Assembly (NCBI GenBank): GCA_030824175.1 | Contig: JAVBYH010000382.1 | Span: forward strand, 1 to 6,974 | From: Bacteroidota bacterium | Lineage (GTDB): Bacteria; Bacteroidota; Ignavibacteria; UBA10030; UBA8401 | DNA length: 6,974 nt | Reading direction: 5' to 3' | Shown here: piece by piece, positions 1 through 5,811 of the stretch | How positions within the stretch are numbered: position 1 is the stretch's first letter | Layout of the letters: each line of letters opens with the position of its first letter | Notes under the pieces: generated by a model | The model's database searches: none | Told to the model about the DNA's origin: nothing | Seen by the model: only the letters and a program-made list of their open reading frames with translations | Position numbers and translations under genes: made by a program

Positions 1-181
1 CGGCCACGGCCGAGCCGCCCGCACCGGTGATGAGCGCCACGGTGGCCTCGGCGTCCGCCTCGTTGTCGAAGTAGTTGACGACGACGCGCGCGCCCTGCCG
101 GGCGAGCTGGAGGGAGATGGCGCGGCCGATATCCCGCGCACCGCCCGTGACGACTGCTGTTTTACCGTTCAGATCAACCAT
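1..181 (-). CDS. Short-chain dehydrogenase/reductase (SDR), N-terminal part only
   Basis: This is the first 60 residues of an SDR-family NAD(P)-dependent oxidoreductase; the rest, including the Tyr-x3-Lys catalytic pair, lies beyond the left edge. The protein begins MVDLNGKTAVVTGGARDIGR. That is the first beta strand and the cofactor-binding turn; the usual TGxxxGxG motif reads TGGARDIG, with Asp in place of the middle Gly, a variant I recall from other SDRs. The Arg inside the turn and the VVVNYF second strand are compatible with NADP(H), but this is inference. The ATG at 181 is fixed by the strong Shine-Dalgarno at 187-193. A GntR/FCD regulator lies 139 nt upstream on the same strand with an operator-like site between them, so the SDR may belong to a regulated catabolic operon, for example for sugar acids. 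Substrate cannot be told from this fragment. Confidence 0.9.
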   Translation of the reverse strand, partial: MVDLNGKTAVVTGGARDIGRAISLQLARQGARVVVNYFDNEADAEATVALITGAGGSAVA

Positions 182-186
182 AGTAA

Positions 187-193
187 CTCCTTT
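187..193 (-). promoter_or_regulatory. Ribosome binding site of the SDR gene
   Basis: The minus strand reads AAAGGAG five nucleotides before the ATG at 181. It is a near-perfect Shine-Dalgarno match, and it settles the SDR start codon. Confidence 0.85.
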
Positions 194-244
194 ATTGGTA
201 GTGAATTAAATGATACAGCCCGATGCTCTTTCGCTCCGATGCGT

Positions 245-258
245 GCGCGCCAGCGCGC
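245..258 (-). other. GC-only hairpin in the presumed 5' leader of the SDR gene
   Basis: GCGCG and CGCGC arms (5 bp, all G-C) flank a 4-nt loop, in the gap between the regulator stop at 321 and the SDR start at 181. No T-run follows on either strand, so it is not a standard intrinsic terminator. It could shape the leader mRNA, but in GC-rich DNA such a short palindrome can occur by chance. Confidence 0.25.
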
Positions 259-287
259 CGGCCGGGGATCGCCGCGCATGAATGACA

Positions 288-304
288 TCACATATCATAC
301 AAGT
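288..304 (-). promoter_or_regulatory. Operator-like site upstream of the SDR gene (copy 2)
   Basis: On the minus strand this reads ACTTGT-ATGAT-ATGTGA. It matches the site at 1115-1131 (ACTTGT-CATAC-ATGTGA) at 13 of 17 positions. Both are imperfect palindromes close to ACTTGT-N3-ACAAGT, and both carry a half-site resembling the TNGTNNNACNA consensus known for FadR-subfamily GntR regulators. A -10-like TATGAT (294-299) lies within the site, so a bound repressor could block transcription toward the SDR gene. No good -35 is visible at the matching distance, so the promoter itself is uncertain. Binding by the adjacent regulator is inferred. Confidence 0.5.
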
Positions 305-320
305 AAGTGCAAAAAAAATG

Positions 321-1076
321 TTACGGGAGGTCGTCCTCGCTGAACTGCTCCAGTTGACGGAGCTTCTCCTGCGCCTGGAGCATCGTCTGGATCTGCTCCT
401 CGGCCACGCGGAGGTGCTGGCTCATCGCCGCAAACGCGCTGTCCGGATCGCCCTTGATGATCTCCTGGACGATCTTCCCGTGCCAGACGACGGCCGATTC
501 CTTCGCGTTATAGTTCGTCGCGTACACGGCCTTCTTGATCTCCGGCATGAGCCTGTGGATCGGATCCAGGATGAGCGGCATGACGTTGTTGTGCGATGCC
601 TTGGCGATGTGGAGATGGAACGCCATGTCCATCTGCGCCAGTTCGTCCTTGCTTCCGTCGAATTCCGCGAGCTTTTTAAGGTCCTCGAGCAGGATTGTCT
701 CGTCCTCCTGCGTATGATGCGTCGCCGCGTAGGCGGCGATCGGCGGCTCGATGATCTGCCGCGCGTGGATCACATCCAACGCCGAATTGTGCCTGTTCTT
801 GTAGAGGAGGTAGTTCCGCAGCGGATTGGTGACGCTGTCGGCCGACATCCCCTTCACGAAGATGCCCTTCCCCTTCTGTATCGAAATGAGCCCCTTGCCC
901 GAGACCATGCGAAGGGCCTCGCGTATCGCGGTGCGGCTCACCCCGAACTGCTCGCACAGTTCCTGCTCGGAAGGCAGCTTCTCCCCTTTGATAACACGCT
1001 TGAGACGGATCGCCTCCTCGATGTTCGCGGCGATCGTCTTGCTCAGGAGCTCTCTATTCTGAACGGGTTTGAAAAT
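321..1076 (-). CDS. GntR-family (FadR subfamily, FCD domain) transcriptional regulator
   Basis: A DNA-binding regulator of about 251 residues, a normal length for this family. Residues about 8-75 form the winged helix-turn-helix: the run KLPSEQELCEQFGVSRTAIR (33-52), then EALR and the wing KGKGIFV. Residues about 95-235 form the all-helical FCD ligand domain, with the expected Arg106 and Glu110 (ARQIIEP), Asp150 and His154 (DMAFH), His199 (WHGKI) and His221 (SQHL). These match the metal-binding set of FCD proteins, whose ligands are often organic or sugar acids. The start is unusual: the frame is open only back to the stop at 1094-1092 and holds no ATG, GTG or TTG before residue 46. ATT at 1076 is chosen because AAGGA lies 7 nt upstream and family members typically begin with FKPV-like residues there. 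A GTG start at 941 would remove half of the DNA-binding domain. The gene probably represses itself and the downstream SDR. Confidence 0.9.
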   Translation of the reverse strand: MFKPVQNRELLSKTIAANIEEAIRLKRVIKGEKLPSEQELCEQFGVSRTAIREALRMVSGKGLISIQKGKGIFVKGMSADSVTNPLRNYLLYKNRHNSALDVIHARQIIEPPIAAYAATHHTQEDETILLEDLKKLAEFDGSKDELAQMDMAFHLHIAKASHNNVMPLILDPIHRLMPEIKKAVYATNYNAKESAVVWHGKIVQEIIKGDPDSAFAAMSQHLRVAEEQIQTMLQAQEKLRQLEQFSEDDLP

Positions 1077-1083
1077 TGGCGTT

Positions 1084-1088
1084 TCCTT
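1084..1088 (-). promoter_or_regulatory. Shine-Dalgarno supporting the ATT start of the regulator
   Basis: AAGGA on the minus strand lies 7 nt before the ATT at 1076. The out-of-frame ATG at 1095-1093 has no comparable site upstream. This spacing is the main reason for placing the start at 1076. Confidence 0.5.
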
Positions 1089-1114
1089 CTCTCATTGGCC
1101 GATGCGGGGTTCGA

Positions 1115-1131
1115 ACTTGTCATACATGTGA
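1115..1131 (+). promoter_or_regulatory. Operator-like site upstream of the GntR-family gene (copy 1)
   Basis: The plus strand reads ACTTGT-CATAC-ATGTGA and is part of a longer inverted repeat with arms TGTCA (1118-1122) and TGACA (1129-1133). The TTGTCATACAT core fits the FadR-subfamily consensus TNGTNNNACNA except at the last base. It starts a few bases downstream of the expected transcription start of the promoter at 1141-1171, a position suited to autorepression. The second copy is at 288-304. Confidence 0.6.
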
Positions 1132-1140
1132 CATCGTGCT

Positions 1141-1171
1141 CAAACATAGGAAAACATTCCCGGTTTGTCAA
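1141..1171 (-). promoter_or_regulatory. Promoter of the GntR-family regulator
   Basis: On the minus strand a perfect -35 TTGACA (1166-1171) is followed after 17 bp by -10 TATGTT (1143-1148). The octamer TATGTTTG (1141-1148) also matches the TAnnTTTG form of the -7 element described for Bacteroidota. An A-rich tract at 1186-1203, upstream of the -35, resembles an UP element. Transcription should begin near 1135, giving a leader of about 60 nt that contains the operator-like site. Confidence 0.75.
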
Positions 1172-1228
1172 GCGTCCGGGGATGATTTTTTGAATTTTTT
1201 TTAGGTGATGACCGCGGCGGCGTCTGTC

Positions 1229-1242
1229 CGCGTCCCGACGCG
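1229..1242 (-). terminator. Hairpin just after the yigZ stop, weak terminator candidate
   Basis: CGCGT and ACGCG arms (5 bp) enclose a 4-nt loop directly after the TAG of the YigZ-family gene. On the minus strand no U-tract follows; the homopolymer further downstream is A-rich. If it ends transcription, it is not a standard intrinsic terminator. Confidence 0.25.
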
Positions 1243-1866
1243 CTACACGCTCCGTATCGTGCGCTCTCTGGGGGTGACAATGGCCGTGCCGTTTGTGAGG
1301 TCCGTTAACTGGCGTGTGAAATGCTCGACGGCGGCCAAGGGAACGAAAAGCGTGAACGTGACCTTCTCGGCATACTCCGTGGCGTCGATGAAGGCCTCGA
1401 ACCGCTGCGTCAGCCCCATCACGGGGGTGACGTACGTATACTCGACTCTTGCGGTGAGCCGCTGCACGGGAAGCCTCAGTACCGGGCGCGCCGCAGCGAG
1501 CACCGCCGCGGCGGCGTCGTGGTATGCGCGGCCCAGTCCCCCGACCCCGAGCTTCGTCCCACCGAAATACCTCGTCACGATGAGGATCGCGTCCGAGATG
1601 TCCTTCGCTTGGAGGGCGGAGAAGATCTTCACCCCCGCCGTGCCAGAGGGCTCCCCGTCGTCGGAATACCGGAAGACCGCGCGCTCTTCCCCGATCGCGT
1701 ACGCGTAACAATGATGCGTCGCGTCGAAATACTTTTTCCGCGCCGCGAGGAGCCTCTCCTCGGCTTCCTCAACGGAATACGCCGGATGCGCCTCGGCGAT
1801 GAATCTCGAACCCTCGATCTTCAGCAGCGCCTCGGAGGACCCGGCGATCGTGTAATAACGCCCCAT
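1243..1866 (-). CDS. yigZ: YigZ / IMPACT family protein (UPF0029)
   Basis: A 207-residue protein, close to the E. coli YigZ length of about 204. The N-terminal IMPACT domain (residues about 15-125) shows the family signatures HHC (51-53), DDGEPSGTAG (69-78) and RYFGGTKLGVGGLG (99-112). The rest fits the C-terminal DUF1949 ferredoxin-like domain. Eukaryotic IMPACT regulates GCN2, and bacterial members are thought to bind nucleic acid or ribosomes, but their exact role is not settled. The ATG at 1866 has AAGG at 1872-1875, 5 nt upstream. It begins 19 nt after the porin stop on the same strand, so it is probably co-transcribed with it. There is no obvious functional link between the two. Confidence 0.95.
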   Translation of the reverse strand: MGRYYTIAGSSEALLKIEGSRFIAEAHPAYSVEEAEERLLAARKKYFDATHHCYAYAIGEERAVFRYSDDGEPSGTAGVKIFSALQAKDISDAILIVTRYFGGTKLGVGGLGRAYHDAAAAVLAAARPVLRLPVQRLTARVEYTYVTPVMGLTQRFEAFIDATEYAEKVTFTLFVPLAAVEHFTRQLTDLTNGTAIVTPRERTIRSV

Positions 1867-1885
1867 GGATGCCTTCGGCCGCCCG

Positions 1886-2929
1886 TTATTTCAATGATGT
1901 AAAGCTGAATGCCGCCGTCAGCCGGAGGGTGATCGCGTCATCGCTCTTCGGCACAGCCGAATTCTTGTTCGTATACGTGCCGTAGCCGATGTTCGGAATC
2001 ACGTGCACGCCCTTGACAGGAATGTAATCCACGCCGATCGTCGCCTCGAAGCTCCGCAGTCCGGAGCCTGGCTTGTTCTGATCGTCGTCATAATAGTCGC
2101 CCCGAAAGACGAGACGGATGTCGGTGTCGGCCTCCACCCACCCGTAGAGTGAGACGGCGAACGGCGACTGGTCGTAGAACGGGGTCAGTGTGTGGTGGTT
2201 GATCCTGTAGATGCCTTCGAGGGCGACCGCATAGCCGGTCTCCTCGAGCCCCACCAATCCCTTGAAGCTTGCGCGGTACCGGTCGCTCGTTTCACTTTCG
2301 AAATCGGCGTACCCTTCAAGCGTGAATCCCGCGACCGGGGTGAGACCGAGCGAGGCGTAGATCTTCTGCGTGCTGTTCGTCTCCCTCATCGTGCCCGATC
2401 CGTTCCCCACCATCACGTGGTACGCAACGATGCCGTGCGGATCGATCTTGCCTTTGACCGCGATGCCGTTGTCGACGGCCGGTGCCATGCCGTAGTATTC
2501 GAGCGGCATCGTCTGCAGCGAACGGTACCCCCAGATGCGTTCGGATGTCACAACCGCCGGCGTCGGAGAGAGTCCCATGACGACACGCATCTGCGGCAGG
2601 ATGTTCCGTATCTCAACGTTCGCCTGCCTCAGGGAAAGCCCGTACGTTCCGCCCGCCCCCGCTTCGTTCGCCTCGATCTCCGCCACGGCCGTAACATAGC
2701 GGGAAAATTTATGCTCCGCGCCGAGGTTCACGCGCCGGAGCTCGAATGCATTCCGATCCGTCAGCGATGCGTTCGGATTCTGCATGTTGTAATAGTACCC
2801 GGCGAATCCACCCGCCGTCACGACGGTGGATGGTACTGCCGGTGCCGGCGCTCTTTTTGCAACAGACTGCTGGGCGTGAAGTCCCGCCGCGCCAAGCATC
2901 AAAAGAAGGAGGAGTGACAGCTTGTTCAT
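1886..2929 (-). CDS. Outer-membrane beta-barrel porin-like protein
   Basis: A 347-residue exported protein. Residues 1-19 are a signal peptide (MNK, a run of leucines, then GLHA) with cleavage expected before Gln20-Gln21. The remainder alternates short amphipathic strands with polar turns rich in Gly, Tyr, Asp and Asn, such as AGGFAGYYYNMQ, NAFELRRVNLGAEHKFSRYV and VDYIPVKGVHVIPNIGYGTY. It ends with a beta-signal-like strand LRLTAAFSF near the C-terminus. This resembles phosphate-selective porin O/P-like barrels of Bacteroidota and Ignavibacteriota; that subfamily is an inference, and the substrate is unknown. The ATG at 2929 is supported by AAGGA at 2939-2943, 9 nt upstream. The gene is divergent from bshA and followed closely by the YigZ-family gene. 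Confidence 0.8.
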   Translation of the reverse strand: MNKLSLLLLLMLGAAGLHAQQSVAKRAPAPAVPSTVVTAGGFAGYYYNMQNPNASLTDRNAFELRRVNLGAEHKFSRYVTAVAEIEANEAGAGGTYGLSLRQANVEIRNILPQMRVVMGLSPTPAVVTSERIWGYRSLQTMPLEYYGMAPAVDNGIAVKGKIDPHGIVAYHVMVGNGSGTMRETNSTQKIYASLGLTPVAGFTLEGYADFESETSDRYRASFKGLVGLEETGYAVALEGIYRINHHTLTPFYDQSPFAVSLYGWVEADTDIRLVFRGDYYDDDQNKPGSGLRSFEATIGVDYIPVKGVHVIPNIGYGTYTNKNSAVPKSDDAITLRLTAAFSFTSLK

Positions 2930-2974
2930 CGTGTGTGTTCCTTATGTGAAGAAGTGACGGTCATGAGCGAATCT

Positions 2975-3003
2975 AGTATACCATAATTACAGTTCGCACG
3001 CAA
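2975..3003 (-). promoter_or_regulatory. Promoter of the porin (and probably yigZ)
   Basis: On the minus strand TTGCGT (2998-3003) and TATACT (2975-2980) are separated by 17 bp. The -10 is strong; the -35 matches only in its TTG. The start of transcription would be near 2968, leaving a leader of about 40 nt with the Shine-Dalgarno at 2939-2943. In the same divergent region (2930-3136) I found no equally convincing promoter for bshA, only -10-like TATTAT at 3084-3089 without a matching -35. Confidence 0.55.
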
Positions 3004-3121
3004 TATGCCGGGACCGGAGGTGTGACGGCGGACAACATTGCGCGGGATGCCCGGGAAGTGTCTTTTTATGTTGTAATAGTGGTTATTATCCCGTACGTTG
3101 AATGGCACTCTTTCTCTTCCC

Positions 3122-3127
3122 AAAGGA
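3122..3127 (+). promoter_or_regulatory. Ribosome binding site of bshA
   Basis: AAAGGA lies 9 nt before the ATG at 3137. It decides between that ATG and an in-frame TTG at 3098, which would add 13 residues not seen at the BshA N-terminus. Confidence 0.75.
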
Positions 3128-3136
3128 CACTGTCGT

Positions 3137-4258
3137 ATGAAAATCGGAATCACGTGCTATCCCACCTACGGCGGCAGCGGCGTCGTCGCAACTGAACTGG
3201 GAAAGGCGCTTGCAAAACGCGGGCATCAAATCCACTTCATCAGCTATGCGATGCCCATGCGACTCACGGAATTCGTTGATGGCATCATGTACCACGAGGT
3301 GGAGAGCGCCACATACCCGCTCTTCGAGTTTCCCCTCTATACACTCGCCCTGGCCAGCAAGATGGTCGAGGTCGCGACATTCGAGCAACTCGACCTCCTC
3401 CACGTCCATTACGCGATCCCTCATGCCACAAGCGCCTACCTCGCCAAGCAGATGCTCGGCGACCACAAATTCAAGATCATCACGACGCTGCACGGCACGG
3501 ACATCACGCTTGTCGGACTGGAGCCCAGCTTCCAGCCCGTCATGAAATTCAGCATCGAGCAGAGCGACGGCGTCACCGCCGTGTCGCGCTACCTCCGCGA
3601 GAAGACGATCACCAATTACAACATCAACAAGGAGATCGAGGTCATTCCGAACTTCATCGATCCCGACGTGTACAAGCGCGAAACGAGCAAGTGCGTGAAG
3701 AAACGCTTCACGCCGCACGGCGAGAAGATGCTCATGCACGTCTCCAACTTCCGCCCCGTGAAGCGCGTGCACGATGTCGTGCGCATCTTCGCCCTCGTGC
3801 AGGAGAAGATCCCCGCCACGCTCGTCCTCATCGGCGACGGTCCGGACCGCTCCTCCTGTGAAAGCCTCTGCAGGGAGCTCGGCATCGCCGACAAGGTGAA
3901 ATTTCTGGGGAAGCAGACCGAGCTCACGGACCTGCTCTCGTGCGGCGACCTCTTCCTCATGCCGAGCCAGTCCGAAAGCTTCGGACTCTCAGCGCTCGAG
4001 GCGATGGCCTGCGAGGTGCCGGTGGTCTCCAGCAGCGTTGGCGGACTGCCCGAACTCGTCGAGCACAACAGAACGGGATATATCGCGGAGATCGGCGACG
4101 TGGAGCGGATGGCAAAATACGCGGTGGACCTGCTGGGAAATCCGGCGAAGCATCAGGCGTTCGCCGCCGCCTCGCGCAAGCGCGCCGTGGACCTCTTCAA
4201 CGAAGAGCTCATCGTCTCGCAGTACGTGCGCTACTATGAAAAAATTCTGGCCATCTAA
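3137..4258 (+). CDS. bshA: N-acetyl-alpha-D-glucosaminyl L-malate synthase (bacillithiol synthesis)
   Basis: A 373-residue GT4-family, GT-B fold glycosyltransferase, the usual BshA length. It joins GlcNAc from UDP-GlcNAc to L-malate, the first step of bacillithiol synthesis in the cytosol. The N-terminus MKIGITCYPTYGGSGVVATE is nearly the same as in Bacillus BshA, with the nucleotide-sugar loop GGSG at 12-15. Other shared motifs are HYAIPHA (91-97), TTLHGTDIT (116-124), NFRPVKR (204-210), GDGP (233-236) and the E-x7-E of retaining GT4 enzymes at Glu280 to Glu288 inside ESFGLSALEAMAC. Residue 293 is Glu where GT4 enzymes commonly have Gly before the VPVV strand, a mild oddity. No bshB or bshC is in view, so the gene is apart from any pathway partners here. 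It ends directly against the stop of the convergent isomerase gene with no terminator between. Confidence 0.96.
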   Translation: MKIGITCYPTYGGSGVVATELGKALAKRGHQIHFISYAMPMRLTEFVDGIMYHEVESATYPLFEFPLYTLALASKMVEVATFEQLDLLHVHYAIPHATSAYLAKQMLGDHKFKIITTLHGTDITLVGLEPSFQPVMKFSIEQSDGVTAVSRYLREKTITNYNINKEIEVIPNFIDPDVYKRETSKCVKKRFTPHGEKMLMHVSNFRPVKRVHDVVRIFALVQEKIPATLVLIGDGPDRSSCESLCRELGIADKVKFLGKQTELTDLLSCGDLFLMPSQSESFGLSALEAMACEVPVVSSSVGGLPELVEHNRTGYIAEIGDVERMAKYAVDLLGNPAKHQAFAAASRKRAVDLFNEELIVSQYVRYYEKILAI

Positions 4259-5806
4259 TCACGGCAGCCGGATGTTCTTCCGCTCCCAGAATTTCAACCA
4301 CTGCACATTGGGCTCCGTCAGCGGCACGGCAAACATGCGTCCCCCGAATCCGAGGTACCGGTACACCATTGCCGGCACCGTCGACACGGAGACTTTCGAG
4401 AGGTTCTTCTCGTAGACGGTGATGCCGAATTTATCGGCAAGCCTCCCGAGGTTCTTGTCCGTGAGCGCGCGCAGTTTCATGCCGATCACCGCTTCGCGCG
4501 CCTTCGCCGTGTCGGACTTCGAGAGCGTGTCGCTCATCATGCGGTGTTTCACGTATTCCAGTTCCTCCCCCGAGGCCGTGAGGGTGTCGCCCATCGACTG
4601 CTTGTAAAGCTGTGCAAGGTACCAATCCCGCCACGGCCCCAGTTCCTGCTGCACCGCCGAGGAGCGCTGCAGCTGCAAGTCGTATCCCTTCTGTGTCAGG
4701 TTCTCCTGATCGATGATGTCACGCAGACGCTGCTCGTACCCGTACCGTACAAGCGCGAGCGTCGGCCGGTCGATGACGAGCCCCGATGTGAGCATCTTCT
4801 GCAGCGTCGTTTCGAGCGTCCACTCCGTGTGCGCGAAGACAACGTACGGCGCCCGCGCGTCGGCATGAAGTTTTCCGAGCACCGAACGTACCATGTCCTG
4901 AGTGAGGATGAATTTCGCGGTGTCGGACCGCCGCGCGTCCGCGGGCGTCGCCGCCGTGTACGCATCGAACAGCGAGGTGATCACTGACTTCGACACCCTG
5001 GCGCGGACGTTCGTCCGGACGTCCTTCAAGGCCGAGGCGATATATTCGGCCATGCGTGTTGCCTCCCTGCGCTTCCGCAGCGTCTCGCCGACGCGTTCAC
5101 GGAGCGTCCTGCGTTCGCGTTCTCCCGGGCTGAACGTGATGTTCTTCGCGACGAGTTTTGGTATATAATAGCCGTCGTCGAGAAGGATCGGAGCGCATGT
5201 CTCCCCCGGCTTCAGTGCGTACACCGCCGCCTCCATCCGTTCATCGGCCTCTCCCCAGCGCGTCATCGCCGAATCCGGCCCCTCCCACGACGCGTTCGGC
5301 GCGGCGGATGGTCGGAGCGATTCGAGCGCGCGGCCTGCGCGTATGAGCCTGTAGAGAGAGTCGGCCGTCGTCTTCAGCGGCGCGTAGAGGAAATACACCT
5401 TGCGTTCCTCCTGCGCCCTGGCCATTGCACGCTGCAGTTCCTGCTCGGTGATCTTCACCTTTTCGCGCACTTCGCGGCGGTACAATTCATCGCGCACGAA
5501 GAGGCGTTCGATCGTGCGCACGGCGTTCAGGAGCGCCGTATCCCTGTCGAGCCCCTCCTCTCGTCCCTGCTGGGCGAGGAGCTTTTCCGCGATGAGCGTG
5601 AAGAGAAATTCGGCCTTCTTCTCCTCCGTCTTGCCCCTGACACCGCGCTGGAAACCCGGCGTCAATTCATAGCGGGAGACGAATTCACCGGCGGTGATCG
5701 TCTGTGCGCCGACATGTGCAACGGGTGTCTCCGGCGTGACAACCTGCTGCGCCGGCAGCCGCAGCACGGCGGCGATGATGAGTGCGGACAGTGTGAATCG
5801 TTTCAT
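4259..5806 (-). CDS. SurA/PpiC-like periplasmic peptidyl-prolyl isomerase, probably chaperone-type
   Basis: A 515-residue exported protein. Residues 1-19 form a signal peptide (MKRFTLSALIIAAVLRLPA, then QQ). Residues about 28-133 resemble the helical SurA N-terminal domain. Residues about 134-222 align with a parvulin domain: the end WGEADERMEAAVYALKPGE with GYYIPKLV matches the family pattern GW-Fe-A-f-LkpGE and GyHIikv. Two conserved parvulin histidines are missing: the HIL strand reads YFLYAP, and GYHI reads GYYI. Catalysis is therefore doubtful, and an outer-membrane-protein chaperone role is more likely; this is inference. Residues about 230-515 are charged and helical, with no clear second parvulin domain. 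An in-frame ATG at 5815 overlaps the preceding stop as ATGA and would add MTC; the start at 5806 is kept because it gives a cleaner signal peptide and has GGA 8 nt upstream. Confidence 0.8.
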   Translation of the reverse strand: MKRFTLSALIIAAVLRLPAQQVVTPETPVAHVGAQTITAGEFVSRYELTPGFQRGVRGKTEEKKAEFLFTLIAEKLLAQQGREEGLDRDTALLNAVRTIERLFVRDELYRREVREKVKITEQELQRAMARAQEERKVYFLYAPLKTTADSLYRLIRAGRALESLRPSAAPNASWEGPDSAMTRWGEADERMEAAVYALKPGETCAPILLDDGYYIPKLVAKNITFSPGERERRTLRERVGETLRKRREATRMAEYIASALKDVRTNVRARVSKSVITSLFDAYTAATPADARRSDTAKFILTQDMVRSVLGKLHADARAPYVVFAHTEWTLETTLQKMLTSGLVIDRPTLALVRYGYEQRLRDIIDQENLTQKGYDLQLQRSSAVQQELGPWRDWYLAQLYKQSMGDTLTASGEELEYVKHRMMSDTLSKSDTAKAREAVIGMKLRALTDKNLGRLADKFGITVYEKNLSKVSVSTVPAMVYRYLGFGGRMFAVPLTEPNVQWLKFWERKNIRLP

Positions 5807-5811
5807 ACATG

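Noticed and set aside
282..1193. Long plus-strand open frame (303 codons) opposite the GntR-family gene
   Set aside because: It lies antisense to a clear winged-helix/FCD gene; its translation is Arg, Leu and Val rich without a recognisable domain, and it is explained by GC-rich codon use of the real gene.
1186..1203. T-rich run on the plus strand as an intrinsic terminator
   Set aside because: No stem precedes it on the plus strand and no plus-strand gene ends here; on the minus strand it is an A-tract placed as an UP element.
1043..1711. Minus-strand frame of 222 codons spanning the yigZ and GntR-family promoter region
   Set aside because: It is an out-of-frame shadow of YigZ that reads through the promoter and operator region; the residues match no family.
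3098..3136. TTG start extending bshA by 13 residues
   Set aside because: The ATG at 3137 has a good ribosome binding site and gives the canonical MKIGITCYP N-terminus.
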